NCBI GenBank assembly: GCA_034406715.1
Contig: CP137864.1
Span: 2,046,001 to 2,110,000, forward strand
Direction of reading: 5' to 3'
DNA: 64,000 nucleotides
Origin: Rhodotorula mucilaginosa
Lineage: Eukaryota; Basidiomycota; Microbotryomycetes; Sporidiobolales; Sporidiobolaceae
How positions within the stretch are numbered: the stretch's first letter is position 1; each line of letters opens with the position of its first letter. Below are positions 31,586-42,700 of the stretch, in pieces. The position numbers and the translations under genes were made by a program. The notes beneath the pieces were generated by a model. That model made no database searches. It was not told the DNA's origin and saw only the letters and a list, made by a program, of their open reading frames with translations.

Positions 31586-32397
31586 TTACTGCATCTCGAG
31601 ACTCATGCCATCGTTGATCTGTCGGGGCGGAGCAAGCATAAAAATTGTCAGGCGCGCGCGCGAGAATCGGTTGCCGCGAGGGCAAAGAGCCTTACCTCGT
31701 AGTCTCGGAGGGTGATGCTGTTCACGCGGGGATGGTTCTCGCGGTCAGGACAGGCTCAAGTACAGAATAGGAAAGGTGAGAACTCACTGGTCCTTGTAGA
31801 TGGTGTACCTGCATCGGGGGAAATTGAGGAGAACCGAGGTTTCGTCAAGGGACGCATCAGAACGGGCGGGGATCCAAGACTTTGCTTGGCTTACCACTTC
31901 TTGAGGATGATCTTTTCTCTGTTGTCCAGGAACGGAAGGAATGCGGTTTTAGCTGATGCCGCAGCGAGGGAGAAGGAGAAAGAAAGAGAAAGAAAACGGA
32001 CGCTTTGGTACCGGTCTGAGCGGCGATGAGCTTTTTCAGGTCTCCGACAGTGTCGTCCGAGCTGTTTGGTTACCGTACGGCGGGGATCAGTACAGTGTCC
32101 CGACTGGTACGGAGGTGCAGGAAGCGTTGTGTCCGAGGCGAGACGAGGCGGAGGCGAAGGCGAGGCGGTCACTCACTCGCACTTTACGCGGACTGGATCG
32201 TGGGTGGGGAGCAAAAGGTCAGTGCACGTCCACGATGGTTGAACGAGCACGAGCTGGGCGACTCGCCTTTGTTGCCGAGTCGGTCGTTGGCAATGACTTC
32301 GATGAGGGCCCTGCGGGTCTCGGAAGAGGGGATGAGCGTTTGAGCAGAGTGGACGGAGAAGGGAGGGGCGAGAGCAGAGTCGCTCCTTTGCTTACAT
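31586..32397 (-). CDS. HUB1: HUB1/UBL5 ubiquitin-like splicing modulator
   Basis: Ubiquitin-fold protein that binds Snu66 HIND motifs in the tri-snRNP and is not a classical conjugated modifier. The 73-residue product (MALIEVIANDRLGNKVRVKC ... [47 protein letters not shown]) aligns along its length with human UBL5. Eight coding exons: 32396-32397 (AT of the start codon), 32267-32310, 32177-32192, 32002-32061, 31895-31918, 31788-31808, 31696-31717 and 31586-31618; they sum exactly to 222 nt and one open frame. Intron 2 (32193-32266) has a GC donor. The usual C-terminal Tyr-Tyr before the last residue is missing. Divergent with NAB2 (223 bp). Confidence 0.93.
32193..32266 (-). other. GC-AG intron in HUB1
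   Basis: Donor AACAAAG|GCGAGT, acceptor GATCCAG|TCCGCG, 74 nt. Joining gives NDRLGNKVRVKC as in other Hub1 proteins; the nearby GT in GCGAGTCG would shift the frame. Confidence 0.88.
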
Positions 32398-32620
32398 CCT
32401 TAGAGTCGCTGCGAGAGTACACGTGTTTGTCGGCAGGAGGTGAAGGGCAAGTCGACTCGACGAGTGGCGGTGTCGACTCTCTCCCATAGACTCTCGTGTG
32501 CTCGAGTGCAGTGCATTGAGCTACAGCAGGGACTACGCTGCAACTCTCCTACGCCTGCACTCCGCCTCCCGCCTCTCGCCTCCCGCCGCACGCAGCATGC
32601 ACCTCGTCCGTCCGTCCGTC

Positions 32621-35057
32621 ATGGCGCCTGACATTGTGCCCACCAGCCCGCAGGGCGTAGCACTCCAGGCGAGTCACACTTGCATCTACTCTCCTAGCCA
32701 CCCCCGAGCTAATGCCCTGCCCCCCTTCAGGCCGCGATCCAGAACAAGCTCGCAGATCTCGGATGGAGCACTGAAGACGACTCGGTCATGGCGTAAGCAC
32801 TCACACCGTAGCCTGGGCAGCTTGCGAGCCACAGAGAGAGAGAGACTAACTCCCACTCTCATCACCCCACCAGCGAGTACTGCCTCGTCATGCTCGGAAA
32901 CCGCAAAACTCCAGGTCCGTGTCCTCCTGCTTTAGCCTCTTGAGGCGCCCGCCTAATGCTGACTGTGCACTGATTCCCCCCGGCTCTGCAGACCAGATCT
33001 CGAACGAACTGTCCGACCTGATCGGGTCCGACTTTGATCGCTCGTTCGTCGACTGGCTCTTTGACCAAGTCAAAGTCCACTACCCCGAACCCGCTTCCGC
33101 CTCCGCTTCCGCCGCTTCCTCTTCCGCCCCGTCATCCACACCCGCACCTGCGCCGACATCTGCTCCGGTATCTGCTTCGGCATCGCAGCCCCGCAACGCC
33201 TCAGCCGGAGGACCTGCCTCGGACCGAAACAACGGAATCCCCTCGAGACCGACTGCTCCGCTCGGAGGTGGAGGAGGCGGCGGAGGACGCCAAGTCTTTG
33301 GCGCCGCCGTCTCTGGTATGAAGCGAGGCGCGCGCGATCGCGATCACGAAGACGGCGGCAGCGGCAGCGGCGGCGGAGGAGAGAGGCAGCCACAGAGGGC
33401 AAGGTACGACGGTCCCGCCGGGGGAGGAGGACCGAGGGGCAACAACGGCAACAGCGGGAGGAGTTTGTTTGATCGCGTCAATGGTAACAACCCGCAGTTT
33501 GCGCCCGGACGGACGGTCGGACCGGTCAACAACACGGGGATGCCGCAGCCTGCGTTCGATGCGGTGAGTCTAGTCCCCGCTGTCCGCCGAAAGAGAGACT
33601 TGGTGACAGGAAATACTGACTGCGAGAGGCACACCACGTGAATGCCCGGGCCCGAACAGATCACTCAAGCGATCAACGCCATCCTCGCGGGCGCTCACCC
33701 TTCCCTCCTCGCCAACATTCCCTTCCCGGCCCTCGCCGCCCACCCGCTCTCGAGTCGCTTGCCCCCTCAAGTGATGCAGGTTGCTCAAGCCGGAGCCGAG
33801 ATGCAGGCTCGCGCGATCGCGGCGATGCAGAGCGCTTGGAACTCGCCCGGGGCTTTTGGTGGTGGACCACCAGGAGGAGCGGGAGGTGTCTTCAACCCGA
33901 ATGCGCCGGCGTTCCAACCCCAGGGAGCGAATTTCCGCGCCGGAGGACGAGGAGGGGGACGACCGCCCATGGCAGGAGGAGGAGGACCAGGGGGGATCAG
34001 GCACCCGCCTCATCACCCTCACCCTCACCACCCCGCCGGAGGAGGTGGACCGCCCGTCGTCTTGCCGACCAAGCCGACGCAGGACTCGATCTGCAAGCAC
34101 GGCGTCGACTGCGCGAGGCCCCAGTGCCCGTACTCGCACCCGAGTCCGGTCGCGACCAAGGAATCGGGATTGGTGCTCAGCAATGAGGCGTGCGAGAAGC
34201 AACTCAAGTGCGACGACAAGGTGCGTTTCTGTCTATCTTTCTTTCTCCTTGCTTTCTCGTTGTCTTACCTGTCCTTGATTGACTGACTTGGCGGCGGTGC
34301 GTTTTTTTTGCCCCTCCTGCAGGACTGCCCGAAAGCGCACGTTTCCAAGGCGCAGTTGACGCACCCGCCGTCGGCAGTCTCGTCGGGTACGACCGCCCAA
34401 ATCCCCCCTCGACCTTCCCCCGCCGCCGCCGCTGCCGCCGCCGGATCGTCCGAGAGTGCACCAACAGCAGCAGCAACCCCCGCCGCCGCAACGATCTCTG
34501 GCGCGGGCGAAAAGCCGTGCAAGTTTGGCGCGGCGTGCACCCGCCCGAATTGCGTCTTTGTTCACCCGTGGGACGTACGCGGCGACCCGTCGGCGCAGGT
34601 CAATTGCCGCTATGGGGCCGCGTGCACCCGTGCGGATTGCCACTTCAAGCATCCGGCGCACCGACCGGCGCCGTACAACCGGAACAAGTTCTCGGCCACG
34701 TTCAACAAGTCTTCTTCTTCTGCGGGGGCGACGACGACGGCGGCGGCGGCGGCGGCGGCGGCGGACAAGAAGAATGGCGCTGGCGATGGAGGTGCGATCG
34801 CGCCCAAGCCGGCGGAGAGTGCCGACCACATCTCGGAGCGGTTGAAGCGGTTCGCGACCGCTTCTTCGTCGAATGCCGCCAACGGAGGAGAGACGGAACG
34901 GATCTTGCCTGGTCAACAGCAGGCGAAGGACGCCCCGGCGCCGAAGCAGGAGGAAGGTGCTGCGGCTCACAAGAACGGCAACGATGACGACAAGAAGCTC
35001 GAGATCGACGTCGAGGAGGAGGACGAGAAAAAGGTCGAGGCGGTCAAGGCGGCGTGA
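32621..35057 (+). CDS. NAB2: NAB2/ZC3H14-type nuclear poly(A)-binding protein
   Basis: Nuclear poly(A) RNA-binding protein that controls tail length and mRNA export. Start ATG 32621 (MAPDIVPTSP; in-frame ATG 32597 is also possible). The N-terminal PWI-like fold is present: LQAAIQNKLADLGWSTEDD, EYCLVMLGNRKTP, ELSDLIGSDFD, FVDWLFDQV. A long Ala/Ser/Pro then Gly-rich linker follows. CCCH fingers: CKHGVDCARPQCPYSH, CEKQLKCDDKDCPKAH (split by an intron), CKFGAACTRPNCVFVH and CRYGAACTRADCHFKH. The tail is Ala-rich, then acidic/Lys-rich, ending at TGA 35055-35057. Six exons; intron 1 (32669-32730) is GC-AG. The four visible fingers are fewer than the seven of yeast Nab2 and near the five of ZC3H14. 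Confidence 0.92.
32669..32730 (+). other. GC-AG intron in NAB2
   Basis: Donor CTCCAG|GCGAGT, acceptor CCTTCAG|GCCGCG, 62 nt. Joining restores LQAAIQNKL of the PWI-like domain; the GT three bases on breaks the frame. Confidence 0.87.
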
Positions 35058-35499
35058 GGCGCGCGAGGTTAGGTTCAATCGTGAGGATTGCAGAAAAGGG
35101 CCTGTCTGCTCTTCTATCCCCTGCCCCCAATTGTCTTCGTACATCCTCCCTTTCTCCCTTCCCCCGTTCACCCAAGCACTTCAGTTCCACCCTTAATGTT
35201 CTCTCCCTTTCAAGACGATGCAAAAGCTTGTGTTTACCCCCGCGTACGCGCAGGTCATTTCCCCCAATGAGGGGAGGACTTGCGCGTTCGCTGATCACCC
35301 TGTACTCTCATTTCCGGACCGGGCGGTATAACAAGAGAGGAATATTTGAATATTGCATGAGAGAATTGGGGCTATGTAAAGATTTTGGTCACACTGGGGA
35401 GCCGAGAAGGGAAGACAACGACAGAAACAGATGTGCAGATGCGGAAGGATATGATGGGTACATGAATGATTCGAGCAAGGACCTTGGAGGCATGGACGC
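35058..35499. other. Intergenic, convergent 3' ends of NAB2 and carrier
   Basis: Pyrimidine-rich then AT-richer 3' UTR-like sequence, about 440 bp, no coding homology. Confidence 0.55.
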
Positions 35500-36748
35500 T
35501 CATGCCGACTCCTTGCTTTGCCGGGCGACGAGCGCTCGGTACGCGAGAACGATGAGGAGCTCGATCCTGTTTCACAAAAATCGGGTCAGGAAACCCAATG
35601 AGGGTGGCAGGGGTCTGAACGGCTTTTCACCTGTCTTTGAATAGCAGCTTGACGCCCTCGCTGAAGAAGCCCAACAAGATCTTGCTCTCGACGCCTTGGT
35701 ACAAGCCGGCGACGCCGTTCCGCTTGAACGACTTCCGGAAGACGTCCAACAGATTGCGGTACATCGCCCGGCCGGTCGGGGCTTTGAACTGGAGTCGGGT
35801 CTTGGCGAGGATGAGCGGGTACGTGAGACCGGTCGCGAATGCGCTGGCGAGTGCGCCGCAGAGGAAGGTTTGGGTCGGGGTCGGGTGGTGGCGATGTTTC
35901 GCCGGGATCAGCGCGCGCTTGAGCGCGGCAAAGACGTAGAAGGTGATGGCCGGGTTGATCGTCTGTACAATCTCGCTTAGCAGTGTGTGCCGGCATCATT
36001 CGGAAAGCGAACCACTCACCAGAATGACGGTCGAGGAAAAGCCGGACCAGAACCCGGCCAGGCCTTGCTCGTCATAAATCTCCCTGGCCAAGTCGAGTGT
36101 ACTCGGGGCGCTACTGTATCCATCATCGCTCTCATCGCTGTCCGAATCGTCCGAACGCTTTTCCGTCCGTGCCGCGGGATCGACGGGCGATTTGTCCCCC
36201 GGTTTGCCTCCGACGACGTCCTGCTTGGGTTGGCGTGAGGTCTGCGCCCGCACGGTGATCATCGACAGAGGGGACACGATTCCTTTCGCGACGACTCCGG
36301 CGAGGCACCCGATCCCGAGCTCTTCGAGCGGGGACAAGAGGATCGCGGCGGCTTTTTTGGCGCTCTGGCTGGCTGGGGCTTGCGGTTGGAGGCGCTGTTT
36401 GCGCTTGACGAGACGGGTCCGGAGTGCGGTGTAGCACAGGAAATAAAGAAACTGGGACAGCAGCGTCGAGAGCGAGTCGGGGACCAGTCCGCTGTAGAGC
36501 GAGAGGAGCCCCTCCGTCTTGAGCGTGTGGACGACCGCTTCGAACGCGCCGACTTCCGGATGGTTCGCCTTGACGGGTCGTCCGAGCCGACTCGCTTCCT
36601 GCGCACGCTCGGTCGGTCGTCGCCGCGCGGACCGCTTGACTTGGTTCCTTTTGACGAGTGTGTCGGCCGGAAAGACGAGCGCGCCCGAGACGACGGCGCC
36701 GAGCGAACCGGCGGTCGCCTGGACCAGCGGCGGGAGGTGCGAAGTCAT
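35500..36748 (-). CDS. ANT1: Mitochondrial-carrier-family protein, peroxisomal ANT1/PMP47 type
   Basis: Six-helix carrier, most like the peroxisomal adenine nucleotide transporters (PMP47/ANT1/SLC25A17). ATG 36748 gives MTSHLPPLVQATAGSLGAVV, then FPADTLVKR at the first carrier repeat, GLLSLYSGLVPDSLSTLLSQ, GVVAKGIVSPLSMITVRAQT at the second and TYPLILAKTRLQFK at the third. An acidic Ser/Asp-rich insertion (SDDSDSDESDDGYSS) sits in the loop after the second repeat. Three exons; the last short exon codes RIELLIVLAYRALVARQ and ends at TGA 35500-35502. Peroxisomal location is inferred from family resemblance, not from a visible signal. Confidence 0.85.
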
Positions 36749-37030
36749 CTCTCGTACGGTCACTTGACTAGTCAAGCTGTGAAGGGAGGGCGCTAGGATG
36801 AGCCAAAGTGAGAAAGGGTTCGATGACGTCCAGCTGCTCCTCCGGCTCGCCGGGCTCTGTTTCGGCGTTCTTGCCGGAGCGCAATTTTAGTCCGAGCTTT
36901 CGAGTGTACGCAATATACGCATGTGTAGACCATGCGAGACGATTGCCATAGACTCAGTGCGGGCGGGGTTGCACGCGGAAAAACGAGATCGGAGCATGAG
37001 CCTCGACTGCGCATTTTCCCCAGAACGATC

Positions 37031-39567
37031 CTACGACGCTGCTGCTGCTGCTCCTGCTTCCTTGGCTGCCTGCTCCTTCTGCTTCCGTTTCCGCTCCGAC
37101 TTGCCCGCCCGCTTGACCTTCTTCTTGGGCGGCTCGCCGTCCGCACCACCTGCCGCGGCGCCATCGTCTCCGCCATGTTCGGCGCGGAGCTCGTCCATCT
37201 TCCGCTTCTCGGCGTTCTCCTTGTACCTCCGCTTCTTCTCCTTGCGCTTCTCGAGCGCCTCGATCGCCTGCGCCTCGTCGACTTCCTCGCCCCACTTGCG
37301 GTTCCGGATCATGTCGCGGAGCTCTTTCAGCTTCTTGCGCTGCTTCTGCGCCTGCTTGGACCGGTACGCGGCCGAGTCTTGCCGGTACGGGGCGAGCTTC
37401 TTGAGCGACATGAACGAGTTGAGTTCGGCGTCGGTCGCGAGGAGGATCTCTTCCGGCGTCAGGTTGAACGATTCCGCCGGCACCTTGGCGTAATGGAACC
37501 GCGTCTTGACGTCGCCGACCTTGTCCTCGTAGTCGAGGGCGTAGTATTCGTCGACGAGCTTGTCCGCGAGTTGGGCAGCCTCCGAGTCGCCTTGGGCCTT
37601 GACTGTCTCGATCAACTCGGTCGGGAGACCGTCGTCGTCGCCGTCTCCGCGTTTGCCCTTCTTGCCCTTCTTGTCCTTCTTCGCCTCCTTTGACGGCGGC
37701 GCCATGGAGACGTCCTCGTCGTCTTCTCCTTCTACTGGGAGAGCGGACGTGGAAGCGAAGGGCAGGTGAGCTTGTGCGTCCTCGTCGGCGTCGGAACCGT
37801 CCTCGTCACCGACGATATCCGCAATGTCAATGTCCTCGTCCCATGTCGGCTTAAAGTCCTCGTCCTGAAACAGAGCCGTAGTGGGTCAACATCGAATGGA
37901 CGACGACGGCAGGCAAGGGGGAAGGAGCGCGCACCTCGAGTCCTTCGTACTCCTCGTCATAGACCTTTTTCATCGCCTCCTCGTGCTTCTTCTCGTCCCA
38001 CTCGCCGTCAAGGTCAATCTCCTCCAAATTCCTCGTCCCCTTCCCAGCCGCCTCCAACAGCTTCTCCAACCGCACTTCGACCTCCTTGCGCTTGAGCGCC
38101 TTGAGGCGTCGCAGCTCCTCCTTGCGTTGCAGCTTCTCGGCTTCCTTGCGCTCCTTGGCTGCTTCGCGCGCGCGGGCACGCGCAGACATAACGGTGGTTG
38201 GTTTACGGACAGAGGTGCTGCCGACTGCTCGAGAGTGGGTGACAAGGTCGGCGGCGCCGCTGGAGACAGGGTCGCGAGCGACATCAGCTTTCTCGTCTTC
38301 AAGCAGACGGGAAGAAGGAACAACTCACTCTTGTTCGAACCGGAAGTTGTAGCGATGCTCAAACTCTTCGGCCTCGTCGTCAATCTCGTCGTCGTCCGAA
38401 TCGCGCAGCTCCGGGTTCAACACGTGGCCCTCCTCGTCGCGCACTTCGTCGTCGTCATCGAGCAGTTTCGACTTTGCTTTGCCCTTCTTGCTCGATTTGG
38501 ACTGGGAAGCGCTGCCCTCGTCACCGCCGACAATCTCCTCGTAAGACGGGATGTGGTGCGCTTCGTCTTCGCGGTCGATCCAGCCTCGGTTGAGGATGTA
38601 GCTGTGGCGAGCGCAGCAGGTTAGCGCAAACAGATAAGCAACGTATGTCGACAGAAGACTGGCGGCTCACTCTCGCAGGAACGCCTCCTCATCTCCGAGT
38701 GCAGCCTTGACGGCCTTTTTCCCGACCGCCGACTCGAGGAACTTTTCATAGTCCTGCTCCTCCCGCGCGCGCTCATCGTCGCCCTTTTCCCGCTTCTTGA
38801 ACAGCCCACCTGCCTCGTCTCCCTCGTCCTCATCGTCGCTGTCTGAAACGGCACCGAGGAACGCGGCCTTCATCTCTTGCTTGAGGAGCCGTTGCTCTTC
38901 GACCGGAGTCAGGGCCGCCTCGGCGTTTGCGGCAGGGGCTGCAGCCTCGTCGTCCCCTTGAGCGTTGGCGAGCAATCGCGCGCGCTGAAAGTCTTTGAGC
39001 AAGACGGGTTTGGACGCCTTTTGTCGAGCGGATTTGGATCCGGATGCAGCAGCCCTGCGAGCGGCGGCAGTCTCGGCTTCTTCCTCTGGTTTCGGGGATC
39101 CAGGAAACGGAGGTCAGCGACTTGGTGATAAGGTTCCCAACACCCGGCGAAAGTAGACCCTTACCGTCAAAGACTGCGCGGCCTTCCTCGTAGACGGACG
39201 GGTCCTTTGCGCGGATCTTTGCGAGGGTGCGGAGGATGGCGGCGTCGACCTCGGGCGTGACGAGCTCTGCGTCCTCGTCATCGGTCGAGTAGTCGGTCTC
39301 GTCGTCTTCGTCCTCGTCGCCGAGTTGATAGTCCTTGCCGTACTTGTCCTGGACTGGTGGCGAGCGAGCAAAAGTCAACACGGGGAGAGCCTTGATGATG
39401 AGGACTTGAGGGCGGTCAGACTCACGCTTTGAGAGTTCTTCTCCGCGTTTCTTGGCCTCGTACTTCTCGGCGAACGCTTCGTTGACCTTGAAGGCGAGTT
39501 CGGGTTCCGAGTCTGAAGCAGACGACGAGGACGAGTTGTCGTCAACGAGTTGTTTCGGCGGCGCCAT
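37031..39567 (-). CDS. KRI1: KRI1 ribosome biogenesis factor
   Basis: Nucleolar protein needed for 40S subunit formation, interacting with KRR1. ATG 39567 (MAPPKQLVDDN) then DKYGKDYQLGDEDEDDETDY, GLFKKREK, YILNRGWID, and the Kri1-like domain around REEQDYEKFLESAV. The middle has Lys/Glu-rich coiled coil (REAAKERKEAEKLQRKEELR) and EWDEKKHEEAMKKVYDEEY, the last exon KTRFHYAKVPAESFNLTPEE with ILLATDAELNSFMSLKKLAPY, the Kri1 C-terminal signature. It ends in a Lys-rich tail and poly-Ala at TAG 37031. About six exons. Divergent with MLH3 over 212 bp. Confidence 0.95.
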
Positions 39568-39779
39568 GAGCTCGACCGGTCCGAGTATTTCTAGAGCGGC
39601 TGTTTGGCTGTCCGTCTGCCGGCCTGCTTGCGTATGCAAGAGTGCAGTAACTTGACGACGCAAGCGAGAGATGAGCTCGAGCTGCTTCCGCGTCAACTCG
39701 TCTTTGCTTCAACTTGGGCCCCACTTCCGCACCTTGTGCTCGACTGTATAGCCGTGCAGACACGGTGGACGGGCTAGTC

Positions 39780-42700
39780 ATGGCTGCGCCGTTGCTGCAA
39801 GAGCATCCTCCGCCCCTCGCTCCGACTCGGATCGCCCCCCTCGCTCCGACTACTGCCCAACTCGTCCGCTCGGCCGCCGTCGTCCCTTCGCTCCCTCGCA
39901 TCCTCGCAGAACTCGTCCAGAACAGCATAGACGCCAGCGCAAACTCGATCAGCTGCACAGTCGATCTAGATACCTGGACCATCAGGTGCGACGACAACGG
40001 ACGTGGGTTCGCCGCCCATGACCTCGACTGCCTCGCCCGCGCGCAGCGCTATTCGACCAGCAAAGTCACTCTCGCCCACATCGATAACGGCCAACAAGAG
40101 GTGCCGTCACCAGTGGGAGCGTCGCCGTCGTCGTACTATGGCTCCCGCGGAGAAGCGCTCGTTTCGCTGCAGTACGTCGCCACCGTCGAGATCCGTACGC
40201 GGGCCCTCCACGACCCAGTTGCGCGCGAGCTCGTCCTCCGACAAGGAATGTGTCTTGCGCACGGCGATTGCGCGATCGAACGACCGAATCACGGCGCGAG
40301 CGTCGTCGTGCGGGACATATTTCACAACGTGAGTCCCGAGTTTAAGGGCGCATGGTCTCGGCAGAAGTCGCGCCCCCGGGTGTTCGGTGCACTCATGAGA
40401 TTTATGTGCGCGCCCCGCCGCCTCACAGCTCCCCGTCCGACGCCGCGCGCTCGAGAAGCCCGCTGCGCACAATTCGCTCGTCTCGTCTCTCCGCGCCACT
40501 CTCGCTTCGCTCGCCTTGATCCATCCAGCCATCGCCTTCTCCTTGCTGGACAAGACCTCCTCTTTATCCACCAACACGGCGGGGACCAAGACTCTCTTGA
40601 GTGTCCGTCCGAGCCCGACTGGACTCGTCAGTGCAAGGTGGCGGCAACTTTGGGGCCCGACGGCGGTCGAAAAGGTGAACGAGTTTGAAACAGAAGAAGA
40701 AAGCGAGGCGAACAATGGCGGGGCGTGTCGCGCAAAAGGATTCTTCTCGCTGGCGCCGGCACATACCAAGGCGCAGCAATACATCTGCAAGCGGGCTTTT
40801 TCTCTCTTCCTCTTCTCCCCTCGGAACTCGACAGAGTGACTGATCTGCTTCGACGCACCTACAGATGTCAACTCACGCCCTCTCTCTGCTACGCATTCGA
40901 GCCTCCACAAACTCGTCAACTCGCTCTTCGAAGCTTCCTCCTTTGCGAAACACGCCTCGGCTGCCTCCGCCCCGTCGCCCCCTGTAGCACGTCAGCGCTC
41001 GAGCTCACAGCAACAACAACAACAAAAACGGCCATTTGAGCGGCATCCGGTGTTTGCGCTCGCGCTCGAGGTACCGGCGAGGGGTGTGAGCGTGGCTTTT
41101 GAGCAGGAGAATGGTGTCGCCGTCGAGTTCGAGGTGGGTCCCTCGTGCCAGGGTGTTCTCTTCCGCAGGCACATACACCTCAGCTTGAGTTAACGACTGA
41201 CTCCCCGCTGGCCGGCGAAATGAAACGACAGGAACCCGCCAGGATCGAAGCGTTCGTGACTGGGATCGTGAAGCGTTTCCTCATCCAGCACGGCTTTGCT
41301 CACGCGCCCGTCCCCAAGAAGACACTTTCGCTGCTCGCCGCGCCGTCACAGCTTTCCTCCAGTCTCGATGCCCAACTGCGGAAGAAGCGACCCCGAAGCG
41401 ATTCTTCGGCGCAGACTGGCGATGAGACGGCGGCCACGGGAGTGGACGCCGTTGTCTCTGACCGCGACCGTACCGCGATGACGAGCGGGGCGCGGAGCTT
41501 GAACCGTCTTGAGAATCGTACATTGCGGGCAGAGATCGCCTCGAAGGAGTTAGTGCCGCTGGTGGCGATTGCGGGACCAGCGGAGCTCGACACGGGCGCC
41601 GCAGACGACCGACAACCACCCAAGATGATGCGGTGGACCGACCCGGTCACCAACATACTCTGGGAGATTGACACCCGGACGGGCAATAGCCGGCGAGTCG
41701 ATCCTACCCGCCTCCATCATCGCTCGGCGGCTTCGGAGGAACTGGAAAAAGGAGGAGGAGCAGCCGAGTCGTCACCTCCTCCGCCTCCTATGACTAAAGC
41801 CAGCTCCTGGATTGTCGATCGGAGCGCGCTCAGGAGTCGGAATGAGGGCTTGAATGACTCGACCGAGACGGGAGGGATGCCAGCGTGGCTCGAGGCGAAA
41901 CTGACGGTCGGTCGCTTCTAATGCTTCTCTCACCTGTTCTACTACTGATGACATGCTGAGCTTTTTCTCTGCCTTTACCAGACCTGGACGAACCCCGTCT
42001 TCCCTGCCGTTCGCCCCGAGAAGACGATCCCGACGCTTCCAGTCCTTCCGATCGCCTCGAACCTCGCCCAGTCATCTCTGCGAGACATTTACCCGAGCAG
42101 CAAAAAGAAACGGTTCGTCGACACGGCGACGGCGGCGGCAAAGCCGACTCGGAAAGACATCGACGCCTTCTGCTGCACTTCGGCAATGCTCACCAATAGC
42201 GTCCCAGAACCGATGAGCATACCGATGGCAAAGATCTCGTCTTCTTCGTCCGTCCAGGTCTCGGATCCTGCCTCTGCCTCGGCCCCATCGTCGACGCCGT
42301 TCTCGGGCCAGACCTTCTCGCGCGAGTCGCTTGCGCGCGCCGAATTCGTCGCCCAGGTCGACCGGAAATACCTCTTGGCCAAGCTGCCCGTTGCGGGCGA
42401 GAGGAGATCTCCTTTGGCGACGACTCAGACGCTCGTCCTGGTCGATCAGCATGCCGCGTCCGAGCGAGTCAGGGTCGAGCGATTCCTCGACGCAACGGTC
42501 GGAAACGTCGCGCGTGGCGAATCGATCGCGACTATCCGCTGTGGCCGAGATGAGGCCGACGACCCTGACGAGGCCGAGCGTGCTCCGCGCAGTGTCGAGA
42601 ACCGGATCGGGATCGTCGTCGGCCGGCGCGAATACGAACTCGCGCGGCAGTATCGGACCGTCTTTGCACGGTGGGGGTTCACGCTCGCATTCGACGACGA

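Noticed and set aside
32597-32620. ATG 32597 as the NAB2 start
   Set aside because: It is in frame, but the added MHLVRPSV is not needed by the PWI-like domain; ATG 32621 is preferred, though not proven.
34233-35171. 312-codon minus-strand frame opposite NAB2
   Set aside because: Shadow of the Gly/Ala-rich NAB2 exon, giving Arg/Leu low complexity only.
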